In this document: positions 1 through 5,888 of the stretch, piece after piece
Position numbering within the stretch: the stretch's first letter is position 1
How the letters are laid out: each line of letters starts with the position of its first letter
From: Elusimicrobia bacterium RIFCSPHIGHO2_02_FULL_57_9
Lineage (GTDB): Bacteria; Elusimicrobiota; Elusimicrobia; UBA1565; UBA9628
Reading direction: 5' to 3'
NCBI GenBank assembly: GCA_001800015.1
Contig: MGUO01000166.1
Coordinates: 3,766 to 10,319, forward strand
DNA length: 6,554 bases
The notes under the pieces: generated by a model
Database searches by the model: none
The model's input: only the letters and a program-made list of their open reading frames with translations
What the model was told of the DNA's origin: nothing
Position numbers and translations under genes: made by a program

Positions 1-756
1 GTGCTCACCGACATCGCCGGCATCGAAGACCATAACGGGGACATGGACTTTAAGGTCGCCGGCACGACTCAGGGCATCACCGGCTTTCAGATGAACATGA
101 AAGTCGAGGGCCTTTCCATAAAGATACTGCAGGAGGCTCTTGAGCAGGCCAAACGGGGCCGGCTGTTCATCCTCGATAAAATGAACGCCGCGATAGCCCA
201 GCCCCGCAAGGATCTGTCGCGATATGCCCCGCGCCTGATGCGCCTGCAAATCCCGGTCGACAAAATCGGAGCCCTCATCGGCCCCGGCGGCAAGAACATC
301 CGCCGCCTTATCGAGACCTACGGCGTCCAGGTGGACGTGGAAGACGACGGTTCCGTTTATATCGCCGGCACCGATCCCGTCGGCTGCGAGCAGGCCAAGG
401 CCGAAGTCGAGGCCCTTTCCCTGGAAGCGGAAGTGGGAAAGATCTACAAAGGCCGCGTGGTTTCGATCAAGGAATTCGGCGCCTTCGTGGAGATATTCCC
501 CGGCAAGGAGGGCCTGCTGCACATCTCCCAGATTGACGTGCAAAGGGTCGCCCGGGTCACCGACGTGCTTAAGGAAGGCCAGCAGATCGAAGTCAAAGTT
601 CTTGAGGTCGATAGCGAAGGAAAAATCCGCCTTTCGCGAAAGGCCGTGCTGTCCCCGGGCTCGGAAAACGAAGGGGGCGGCTACTCGCGTCCGCCGCGCC
701 GCGACGGCCCTCCCAGCAGGGGACGGGAGCATCGCTCAGGCAGCAGAGGACGGTAA
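1..756 (+). CDS. pnp: Polynucleotide phosphorylase, C-terminal third (5' end outside window)
   Basis: PNPase degrades RNA 3' to 5' by phosphorolysis, releasing nucleoside diphosphates, and is often part of the degradosome. The visible 251 residues begin in the second RNase PH-like core domain: residues 7-21 carry the family signature with EDH, then GDMDFKVAG. By alignment with the E. coli enzyme, D10, D16 and K18 match the metal-binding residues D486, D492 and K494. A KH domain follows (about 82-140) with the GPGGKNIR loop at 94-101. Then comes an S1 domain (about 145-216), including GRVVSIKEFGAFVE and GLLHISQI. The last 35 residues are a Gly/Arg/Ser/Pro-rich basic tail. The GTG at base 1 is almost certainly an internal valine, because a full PNPase has roughly 450 more residues upstream. 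The stop is TAA at 754-756, right at the start of accB. Identification is secure; only the upstream part is missing. Confidence 0.97.
   Translation: MLTDIAGIEDHNGDMDFKVAGTTQGITGFQMNMKVEGLSIKILQEALEQAKRGRLFILDKMNAAIAQPRKDLSRYAPRLMRLQIPVDKIGALIGPGGKNIRRLIETYGVQVDVEDDGSVYIAGTDPVGCEQAKAEVEALSLEAEVGKIYKGRVVSIKEFGAFVEIFPGKEGLLHISQIDVQRVARVTDVLKEGQQIEVKVLEVDSEGKIRLSRKAVLSPGSENEGGGYSRPPRRDGPPSRGREHRSGSRGR
745..750 (+). promoter_or_regulatory. Candidate ribosome binding site for accB inside the pnp 3' end
   Basis: AGAGGA lies in the last codons of pnp, four bases before its TAA stop. It is 7 bases from an in-frame ATA at 758 and 34 bases from the in-frame TTG at 785. The short, AT-rich stretch after the stop (755-765) would suit termination followed by re-initiation. 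The motif is seen directly; its use for accB is inference. Confidence 0.4.
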
Positions 757-784
757 AATAAAAACCCAAAAGACCAACGGCGTT

Positions 785-1204
785 TTGCCCAAGCTTAAGG
801 CGGTCTACGAGTTCATGACCCGGCACAATCTGGAGAGCCTCGAGCTGAACGACTCGGGGTTGCACCTACGCATGGTGAGGCGCAAGGCTCAAGCCCCGGC
901 GCCCGCTGCGGTGCCGGTATTCACCGCGCCCTCCCAAAGCGCAACGGATAGCATCCCTTCCGGCGCGGTCACGATCAAGTCGAGCATGATGGGGATCTTC
1001 TACCGCGCCCCATCGCCTTCCAGTCCCCCGTTCGTTAAAGATGGGGATGTGATTAAGGCCGGGCAATTGCTGTGCATGGTCGAAGCCATGAAAGTGTTCA
1101 ACGAAATTAAAGCGGAATTTCCTTGCACCATTCTCAAAGTGCTGCTCGAAAACGGCAAACCCGTTAAAGCCGGGCAGGATCTATTTCTCATCTCGCGCCC
1201 TTAA
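785..1204 (+). CDS. accB: Biotin carboxyl carrier protein of acetyl-CoA carboxylase (non-ATG start)
   Basis: This protein carries biotin between the biotin carboxylase and carboxyltransferase subunits during malonyl-CoA formation, the first committed step of fatty acid synthesis. The C-terminal half is a biotinyl/lipoyl domain: MMGIFYRAPSP, then PPFVKDGD, then the biotinylation motif VEAMKV, with the acceptor lysine codon at 1091-1093 (K103 from this start), and finally ENGKPVKAGQ. The N-terminal part (PKLKAVYEFMTRHNLESLEL) is the usual short helix-strand segment, followed by an Ala/Pro linker. There is no ATG before that segment. TTG at 785 places Met directly before the conserved helix but has no visible ribosome site. 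ATA at 758 has AGAGGA 7 bases upstream but is a rare codon for initiation. ATG at 815 would cut off the first helix. The frame stays open back to 533, inside pnp. No accC, the usual partner, follows. Product is secure; the start is not. Confidence 0.9.
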   Translation: MPKLKAVYEFMTRHNLESLELNDSGLHLRMVRRKAQAPAPAAVPVFTAPSQSATDSIPSGAVTIKSSMMGIFYRAPSPSSPPFVKDGDVIKAGQLLCMVEAMKVFNEIKAEFPCTILKVLLENGKPVKAGQDLFLISRP

Positions 1205-1205
1205 C

Positions 1206-1209
1206 GGAG
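1206..1209 (+). promoter_or_regulatory. Closely spaced ribosome binding site for ftsK
   Basis: GGAG sits directly after the accB stop and only 3 bases before the ftsK ATG at 1213, shorter than the usual 5-9. It supports this start over ATG 1291, which has no comparable site, but only weakly. Confidence 0.35.
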
Positions 1210-1212
1210 CCG

Positions 1213-3384
1213 ATGAGGCACTCCCTAAGCCGCAGCTACGCTAGAAGGTCTCAGAACGCCGCAAAAATAAAGGGCGGGCTGCTTTCCGCCATGAGATGGA
1301 TCGGAGGGCTGGCGGGGACCCTCTATCTTTCCTGGCTGTTGGTTTTTCCCGAATTATCCGGGGCGGTCGGCCATTGGATTTATAACCTGGTGCACGGAGC
1401 TTTTGGGGCCGCGGCCTATATTCTGCCCCTGCTCTTGATCCATAGCCTGCTGCGCTACTTCAGCGAAAAGCCTTCGGGCTGGACGACGACCGCGGCCGCC
1501 TCGCTGTCGGCGTTGTTGGCGGCCGCCACACTGCTGGGGGCGGGGATCGCGGGCTTTACTCTGCAATCTCAGCTGACCGCCGCCTTGGGAAGCTTCGGCT
1601 GCTACGCCCTGGCTGCGGCGGCCTTGCTCTTCGCTTTGCAGGCCGTTTTCGCCGTCCGCTGGTCGAAAGTAACAACGGCCTTCGGCCGCATCGTGATTGA
1701 TGATTTTCAGAACTGGCGCCGCGCGCGGCGGGATATGCAGGCGCAGTGGAGGCAAGCGACGGTCCAAGCGCCTGCTTGCGGTAAATCCGGTTCCCAACCG
1801 CAACCCTTAGGACCGCCGAAAAAAATCGAAGACAAACCCGCGGCGCTGAGCGGCAAAACATCTCCAGATGCCGCTCAGCACCGGGGGCATCCGTCCCCAG
1901 GCTCTCCCCACGCCGATTACAAGCTTCCGCCCGTTAATCTCCTGCGCGAGCCGCTGCCGGACAAAGACCGCGGCAAACCCTCCGATAACGAGATCGCCGC
2001 GGCCGTCTCGGACCTTGAGCGGACCCTTAAAAGTTTCAGCGTTGAGGCCCGGGTCAGCGGCTATGCGCCGGGGCCGGTGATCACCCGTTATGAACTAAGC
2101 CCGGCGCCCGGGGTTAAAGTTAGCTCGATTGTCGCTTTGGAAAACGACCTGGCCCTGGCCTTGAAAGCCAAAGGCATACGCATCATCGCCCCGATTCCCG
2201 GAAAAGCCGCGGTGGGCATCGAGATTCCCAACCACAAGCCCGCCATGGTGGTTTTGCGGGAAATTCTGGAATCCACCGCCGCACTTCCCCCGCAAGCCCC
2301 GCTTCTTTCTTTCGCGCTGGGCCTTTCCTCGGCCGGAGAGCCCCGGTCCGCCGATCTTCAAAAAATGCCGCACATTCTGATCGCGGGGGCGACCAACAGC
2401 GGCAAATCGGTGACCATCCATTCCCTAATATTATCCATTCTTTTCCGCGCCCGGCCCGACGAAGTCAAATTCCTGATGATCGATCCCAAGCGCCTGGAGC
2501 TTACTTTTTACGACGGCATACCCCATCTTTTCGACCCCACGGCCCCGGCCGAGAAGGTCGCCGTGGTCACTAGTCCCAAGGACGCCTCCAAAGCCCTGAC
2601 GGCGCTGGTCAAGCTGATGGAACGCCGTTATGAAGAGTTCCAGCTTTTCGGCGTTCGCAATATAGACTCGTACAATAAAGAAGCGGATAAGCGCGGCAAG
2701 CCGCGGGCTTTCTTCATCGTGGTGGTCATCGACGAGCTGGCCGATCTCATGCTGATCGCCCAGGACAGCGTCGAAGATTCGATTCAGCGCCTGACCCAGA
2801 TGGCGCGCGCGGTCGGCATTCATCTGGTGCTGGCGACCCAAAGGCCATCGGTCGACATCATCACCGGCGTCATTAAGGCCAATTTGCCCGCTCGCCTCGC
2901 TTTGCAGGTTATCTCCAAGGTCGACTCCAAGGTTATCCTGGATTGCACCGGCGCCGAGTCCCTGCAGGGCAAAGGAGATCTGCTGTATCTGGCCGCCGGC
3001 GCCCAAAGACCGGAGCGCTGCCAGGGCGCCTATGTCAGCGAGGATGAAATCAAGGCGGTCAGCGAATATCTGCTTAAGCAGGGCAAACCCGACTATCCTC
3101 TGCTGGAAACCATGGCCAAGACCGCAGAGGCGGACCTCTCATCTTTCGGCGTCGAGCCTCTGGAATTCTCGCAGGCCCTGAAGCTGGTTCTTGAGCGGCG
3201 CCGCATTTCGCAAGACCTGCTTAAATCCCAATTCGGCTCATCCGCCCGCGCGACCAACCTATTGAGCTTGCTTGAAATCAAGGAAATGATATATAAGCCG
3301 GAGGGGTCCAATCGCTGGGAAATCAATTATGACTCCATCGAGGCTTATTTGCGGCAGCATTTTCCGCAGGTTCCCATAAAATGA
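1213..3384 (+). CDS. ftsK: FtsK/SpoIIIE-family DNA translocase
   Basis: This is a membrane-anchored hexameric ATPase that pumps chromosomal DNA through the closing septum. The 723 residues show a basic N-terminus, four membrane segments (about 29-47, 56-80, 93-115, 126-148), and a short, proline- and lysine-rich linker to about 255. The alpha domain follows (about 258-352; SGYAPGPVITRYEL at 282-295). The RecA-like motor has Walker A GATNSGKS at 392-399 and Walker B VVVIDELAD at 503-511, then ATQRPSVDIITGVIKANLPA at 541-560. A C-terminal winged-helix (gamma) domain lies at about 645-712. The linker is far shorter than in E. coli FtsK, giving a length close to SpoIIIE. Variations include DPTAPAEKVA (441-450), which looks inserted after GIPHLF, and SKVILD where many homologues have SRTILD. 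The start ATG lies 8 bases after accB, with GGAG at 1206-1209, an unusually close 3-base spacing. ATG 1291 is a possible later start that would remove a basic leader. The stop overlaps the lolA start (ATGA). Confidence 0.97.
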   Translation: MRHSLSRSYARRSQNAAKIKGGLLSAMRWIGGLAGTLYLSWLLVFPELSGAVGHWIYNLVHGAFGAAAYILPLLLIHSLLRYFSEKPSGWTTTAAASLSALLAAATLLGAGIAGFTLQSQLTAALGSFGCYALAAAALLFALQAVFAVRWSKVTTAFGRIVIDDFQNWRRARRDMQAQWRQATVQAPACGKSGSQPQPLGPPKKIEDKPAALSGKTSPDAAQHRGHPSPGSPHADYKLPPVNLLREPLPDKDRGKPSDNEIAAAVSDLERTLKSFSVEARVSGYAPGPVITRYELSPAPGVKVSSIVALENDLALALKAKGIRIIAPIPGKAAVGIEIPNHKPAMVVLREILESTAALPPQAPLLSFALGLSSAGEPRSADLQKMPHILIAGATNSGKSVTIHSLILSILFRARPDEVKFLMIDPKRLELTFYDGIPHLFDPTAPAEKVAVVTSPKDASKALTALVKLMERRYEEFQLFGVRNIDSYNKEADKRGKPRAFFIVVVIDELADLMLIAQDSVEDSIQRLTQMARAVGIHLVLATQRPSVDIITGVIKANLPARLALQVISKVDSKVILDCTGAESLQGKGDLLYLAAGAQRPERCQGAYVSEDEIKAVSEYLLKQGKPDYPLLETMAKTAEADLSSFGVEPLEFSQALKLVLERRRISQDLLKSQFGSSARATNLLSLLEIKEMIYKPEGSNRWEINYDSIEAYLRQHFPQVPIK

Positions 3385-4136
3385 AAAAGACGACACGATT
3401 ATTTTTGCTTATCGCATTTTCTCCTGCGTTTGCCAGCGCCGCCGTATCCACAAACCCCTATACGCTGCCCGGACTTGCCGCGCCCACCGGCCCCATCACC
3501 ACGGCGCTGGTTTTGCAGCGCTTCGAGGAGATCGATAAAAATCTAAAATCCCTTTCGGCCGACTTCCGCCAATCCGTGAATTTCGAGCAATCGGGCATGG
3601 CCCAATCGCTGGAAGGGACTCTGGAATACCGCAAGCCGAAACTGCTTCATATCGAGCATAAGCGTCCCGAGCCTCAAACCATCGTCTGCGACGGAAACTG
3701 GCTTTGGATTTGGCGCCGCTCGACCAACCAGGTGATTCAGACCAATCTTGAGCAATGGCGCAGTTCGGAGCCTTCGGCCGCGGGTTTGCTTGATTTTGGA
3801 AATTACGGGGAACTTTTGAAACGTTACGATGTCAGCGTGGCCAGCGAATCGGCTGGGGCCGGTCATAGGAATTTCGAACTTGCGCTGCGCCCCAAGGCGG
3901 GCGCGCAAACCGGAGATTATCTTTTAAAGCTGACTGTTTCCACGCGCAATTTCTTTCCCTTGGAAACCGAACTCAAGGCCGGTTCCATGAAGATCCGTTC
4001 GGTTCTGTCGAATATCCGCTACAACCCGCCCATGGCCGAAGAACGCTTTCAATTTACCCCTCCAACGGGGGCCGATGTTTTCAAAAACTTCAAGCCGCCG
4101 CGACTGGGATCGGATGCGGAAGGATCAAAAAAATGA
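3381..4136 (+). CDS. lolA: Outer-membrane lipoprotein carrier protein LolA
   Basis: LolA binds the acyl chains of lipoproteins released by the LolCDE transporter and ferries them across the periplasm. The 251-residue product starts with a typical signal peptide: MKKTTR, a hydrophobic core, and AFASA at 16-20 with likely cleavage after residue 20. Family features follow in order: LSADFRQ (58-64), GTLEYRKPKLLHIEHKRPEP (79-98), VCDGNWLWIW (102-111), and the C-terminal FQFTPPTGADVF (223-234). About 17 polar residues extend beyond the last motif. It is somewhat longer than E. coli LolA (about 200 residues); much of the excess is a Pro/Thr-rich stretch after the signal peptide (about 22-40) and the tail. 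The ATG shares ATGA with the ftsK stop and has only a weak upstream AGG (3368-3370), which fits translational coupling. Its presence shows a two-membrane envelope. Sequence divergence within the LolA fold is normal; LolA-like assignment is firm, exact client range unknown. Confidence 0.92.
   Translation: MKKTTRLFLLIAFSPAFASAAVSTNPYTLPGLAAPTGPITTALVLQRFEEIDKNLKSLSADFRQSVNFEQSGMAQSLEGTLEYRKPKLLHIEHKRPEPQTIVCDGNWLWIWRRSTNQVIQTNLEQWRSSEPSAAGLLDFGNYGELLKRYDVSVASESAGAGHRNFELALRPKAGAQTGDYLLKLTVSTRNFFPLETELKAGSMKIRSVLSNIRYNPPMAEERFQFTPPTGADVFKNFKPPRLGSDAEGSKK
4118..4124 (+). promoter_or_regulatory. Strong ribosome binding site for the rodZ-like gene
   Basis: GGAAGGA lies within the last codons of lolA, 8 bases before the ATG at 4133. 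It is the clearest Shine-Dalgarno sequence in the window and fixes this start, even though the gene also overlaps the lolA stop by ATGA. Confidence 0.7.
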
Positions 4137-4822
4137 GCGAAGTCTCCGGCGCCAGAGCCGAAGTCGGCGCCGCGCTTAAATCCATCCGGGTTAAGAAGGG
4201 ATTGACGGTGGATGTTATCAGCCAACACACCCGCATTCCCAAGAAATTTCTGGAAGCCATTGAAGACAACCGCTTCGACGAGCTGCCTGCCCCGGCCTAT
4301 TTGCGCGGCTTTCTTAAGAATTATTGCGATTATTTGGACATGGAATTCGAGCCTCTTTGGAACAGCGCGCTCCAGCAAATGGGGCCCGCCGCACCCAAGC
4401 TTCCTCCTCAAGCGCCGCATCAGGATCTCCCCGCTCCAAAATCGAAGATCTTCACTGTCGTTTTCCTTCTTTCCATTCTGACCGGTTTTTTAATATTTTT
4501 ATGGGCGCTCAGCGGCAAGAAAGAAACTCCATCCGTCCCGGCGCCGCCCGCAGTGCCGCCGGCCCTGGCCCCCGTGCAAAAACAGGCCGGGCCCCGCCTG
4601 CTCATTGAATTCAGGGATGATTCTTGGGTCAGCCTTAAAATTGACGGAGAACCCAAATTCGAAGGACGCGCTCCTAAAAACTCCCGGCAGGAGTGGAAAG
4701 CCCGCAAAACGATCTCCCTGCTCACGCCTACGCCGGATAGGCTCAAATTGTCCCTCAACGGGCTTCCCTACAAACTTCCGGCGCAGGACCAAGCCGGCTA
4801 TTACAATATCGAATCCCCATGA
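4133..4822 (+). CDS. rodZ: RodZ-like membrane protein (cytoplasmic helix-turn-helix, one membrane segment, DUF4115-type domain)
   Basis: RodZ links the MreB cytoskeleton to the elongation machinery and helps set rod shape. The 229 residues have the complete RodZ layout. A cytoplasmic Xre-like helix-turn-helix domain of the HTH_25 type spans about 9-70 (LKSIRVKKGLTVDVISQHT, then IPKKFLEAIEDNRFDELPAP and YLRGFLKNYCDYL). A Pro-rich joint precedes one membrane helix at about 106-126. A Pro/Ala-rich spacer (133-148) leads to an external beta domain at about 155-226 with DDSWVSLKIDG (162-172), the typical DUF4115 motif. It is shorter than E. coli RodZ (337), mainly in the spacer. The gene sits directly before pgsA, as ymfM (rodZ) does in Bacillus, which supports the call. 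No mreB is in the window, so a role in shape is inferred from the family. The stop overlaps pgsA by ATGA. Confidence 0.88.
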   Translation: MSEVSGARAEVGAALKSIRVKKGLTVDVISQHTRIPKKFLEAIEDNRFDELPAPAYLRGFLKNYCDYLDMEFEPLWNSALQQMGPAAPKLPPQAPHQDLPAPKSKIFTVVFLLSILTGFLIFLWALSGKKETPSVPAPPAVPPALAPVQKQAGPRLLIEFRDDSWVSLKIDGEPKFEGRAPKNSRQEWKARKTISLLTPTPDRLKLSLNGLPYKLPAQDQAGYYNIESP

Positions 4823-5385
4823 ACCTGGCCAACCGGCTGACAATGCTGCGCATCGCGTTGGCGTTGGCCATGTTTCCCGCCCTGCTGCATAGAGAATCGC
4901 TCTATCATCTCATCGCTTTTTTTCTCTGCCTGGCCGCCGTCATCACCGACTTTATTGATGGCAGGCTGGCCCGCATAACGCGAAGCATCAGCCCTTTCGG
5001 CAAAGTCGCCGATCCTATCGCCGATAAAATTCTCATTGTGGGCGCTCTCATCGCCTTGACCAGAACCGAGTTAAACGTTCCGCACTGGGGCGTTTTCCTG
5101 ATCATCGCGCGGGAACTGCTCATCGACGGCCTGCGCCTCCTCAATACCGCCTATGGAAAGCTTCCCGGCGCGCAGCCGTGGGGAAAGCTGAAAATGGGAA
5201 TTCAGAGCGTCTGCGTGCTGGCCATGATCGCCGTTCTAATAGTCTCTGAGCATATGGACCCGGTTGCCGGCTGGCTGATGAGCCTGCCCTATTACCTCAC
5301 GGTTATCTGCGTCATAGCGGCTTGGAATTCCGCTTATCACTATTTCCGCCAATCGCGGGAAGCTCTTGAAAAATCATGGGGTTAA
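4819..5385 (+). CDS. pgsA: CDP-diacylglycerol-glycerol-3-phosphate 3-phosphatidyltransferase
   Basis: PgsA joins CDP-diacylglycerol and glycerol-3-phosphate to give phosphatidylglycerophosphate and CMP at the inner face of the cytoplasmic membrane. The 188-residue protein is a standard-length CDP-alcohol phosphotransferase. The complete catalytic signature D-x2-D-G-x2-A-R-x8-G-x3-D-x3-D is present: D44, D47, G48, A51, R52, G61, D65 and D69. The N-terminal NLANRLTMLRIALA (2-15) is the typical PgsA opening, and about five to six hydrophobic segments span the rest. Other CDP-alcohol transferases share the signature, but the N-terminus, the length and the following pgpA, which removes the phosphate from this enzyme's product, point to PgsA. 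The ATG overlaps the rodZ-like stop (ATGA) without a clear ribosome site, suggesting coupling. The last 10 bases overlap pgpA. Confidence 0.95.
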   Translation: MNLANRLTMLRIALALAMFPALLHRESLYHLIAFFLCLAAVITDFIDGRLARITRSISPFGKVADPIADKILIVGALIALTRTELNVPHWGVFLIIARELLIDGLRLLNTAYGKLPGAQPWGKLKMGIQSVCVLAMIAVLIVSEHMDPVAGWLMSLPYYLTVICVIAAWNSAYHYFRQSREALEKSWG

Positions 5386-5888
5386 AAGCGGCGGCAGACC
5401 GCTTAGCCGTCATGCTTGCCACTGGACTCTATTTAAGCTATATTCCGTTGAAGTTGTTTGAAGTTTTGCGGTTTCCTCGATTACGCATTGGAACAGGAGC
5501 CGGGTTGATCGGCACGATCGAAGGGTTGCTTGTGACGCCGGTTCTTCCCGAGGGATCCATCCGTTTTTCTTTTTTTTTGATCGCGGCCGCGCTTTTATCT
5601 TGCTGGCTCTGCGGCCGGGCGGAAAAAGTCCTTGGCAACCATGATGACTCCCGTATCGTGCTGGATGAAATGGCGGGCTTCTGGACGGCTATTGCTTTCC
5701 TGCCTCGAAACCCTTGGACCTTGGGCGCGGCTTTCGTTTTGTTCCGTATTCTCGACTCGCTTAAGCCCTGGCCCGTGCGAAGGCTCGAAAACTTGCCCGG
5801 GGGGCTGGGCGTGGTCGCGGACGATCTTGGGGCCGGAATTTACGCCAATCTCTTGGTTTACCCATTATTGCCTTGGTTAACATCCTGA
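5376..5888 (+). CDS. pgpA: Phosphatidylglycerophosphatase A
   Basis: PgpA dephosphorylates phosphatidylglycerophosphate to phosphatidylglycerol, the step right after PgsA. The 170 residues match the usual family length. Conserved parts are clear from the middle on: HDDSRIVLDEMAGFW (89-103), FRILDSLKPWPVRRLE (123-138), and GGLGVVADDLGAG (142-154), which correspond to the acidic, probably metal-binding motifs in E. coli PgpA. Several hydrophobic helices lie around them. The N-terminal part is atypical: the usual short segment ending in P-G-T-x-G-S is replaced by YIPLKLFEVLRFPRLR and GTGAGLIGTIEG (about 22-50), an apparent expansion of some 15-20 residues. The ATG lies inside the last codons of pgsA, in another frame, with only a distant GGGAAG (5357-5362), so translation probably depends on pgsA. 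Identity is well supported by motifs and by adjacency to pgsA. Confidence 0.92.
   Translation: MGLKAAADRLAVMLATGLYLSYIPLKLFEVLRFPRLRIGTGAGLIGTIEGLLVTPVLPEGSIRFSFFLIAAALLSCWLCGRAEKVLGNHDDSRIVLDEMAGFWTAIAFLPRNPWTLGAAFVLFRILDSLKPWPVRRLENLPGGLGVVADDLGAGIYANLLVYPLLPWLTS

Noticed and set aside
1..3. GTG as a start codon for the first gene
   Set aside because: The protein opens in the middle of the second PNPase core domain, so this is an internal valine and the gene begins outside the window.
533..784. An N-terminally extended accB starting at ATG 533
   Set aside because: The extra 84 residues lie out of frame inside the S1 domain and tail of pnp, are Arg/Lys/Ser-rich and look nothing like BCCP; they are a by-product of the pnp coding sequence.
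1354..1861. Minus-strand open frames with Arg/Gln-rich products opposite the ftsK membrane region
   Set aside because: Composition is typical of antisense reading of Ala/Leu-rich membrane segments; no ribosome site or family resemblance.
2431..3006. A 191-codon open frame on the minus strand
   Set aside because: It lies wholly opposite the conserved FtsK motor domain, and its product has no recognisable motif. High GC coding DNA often leaves the antisense frame open.
4212..4608. Alternative + strand frames inside the rodZ-like gene
   Set aside because: They overlap the complete RodZ-type reading and show no domain features of their own.
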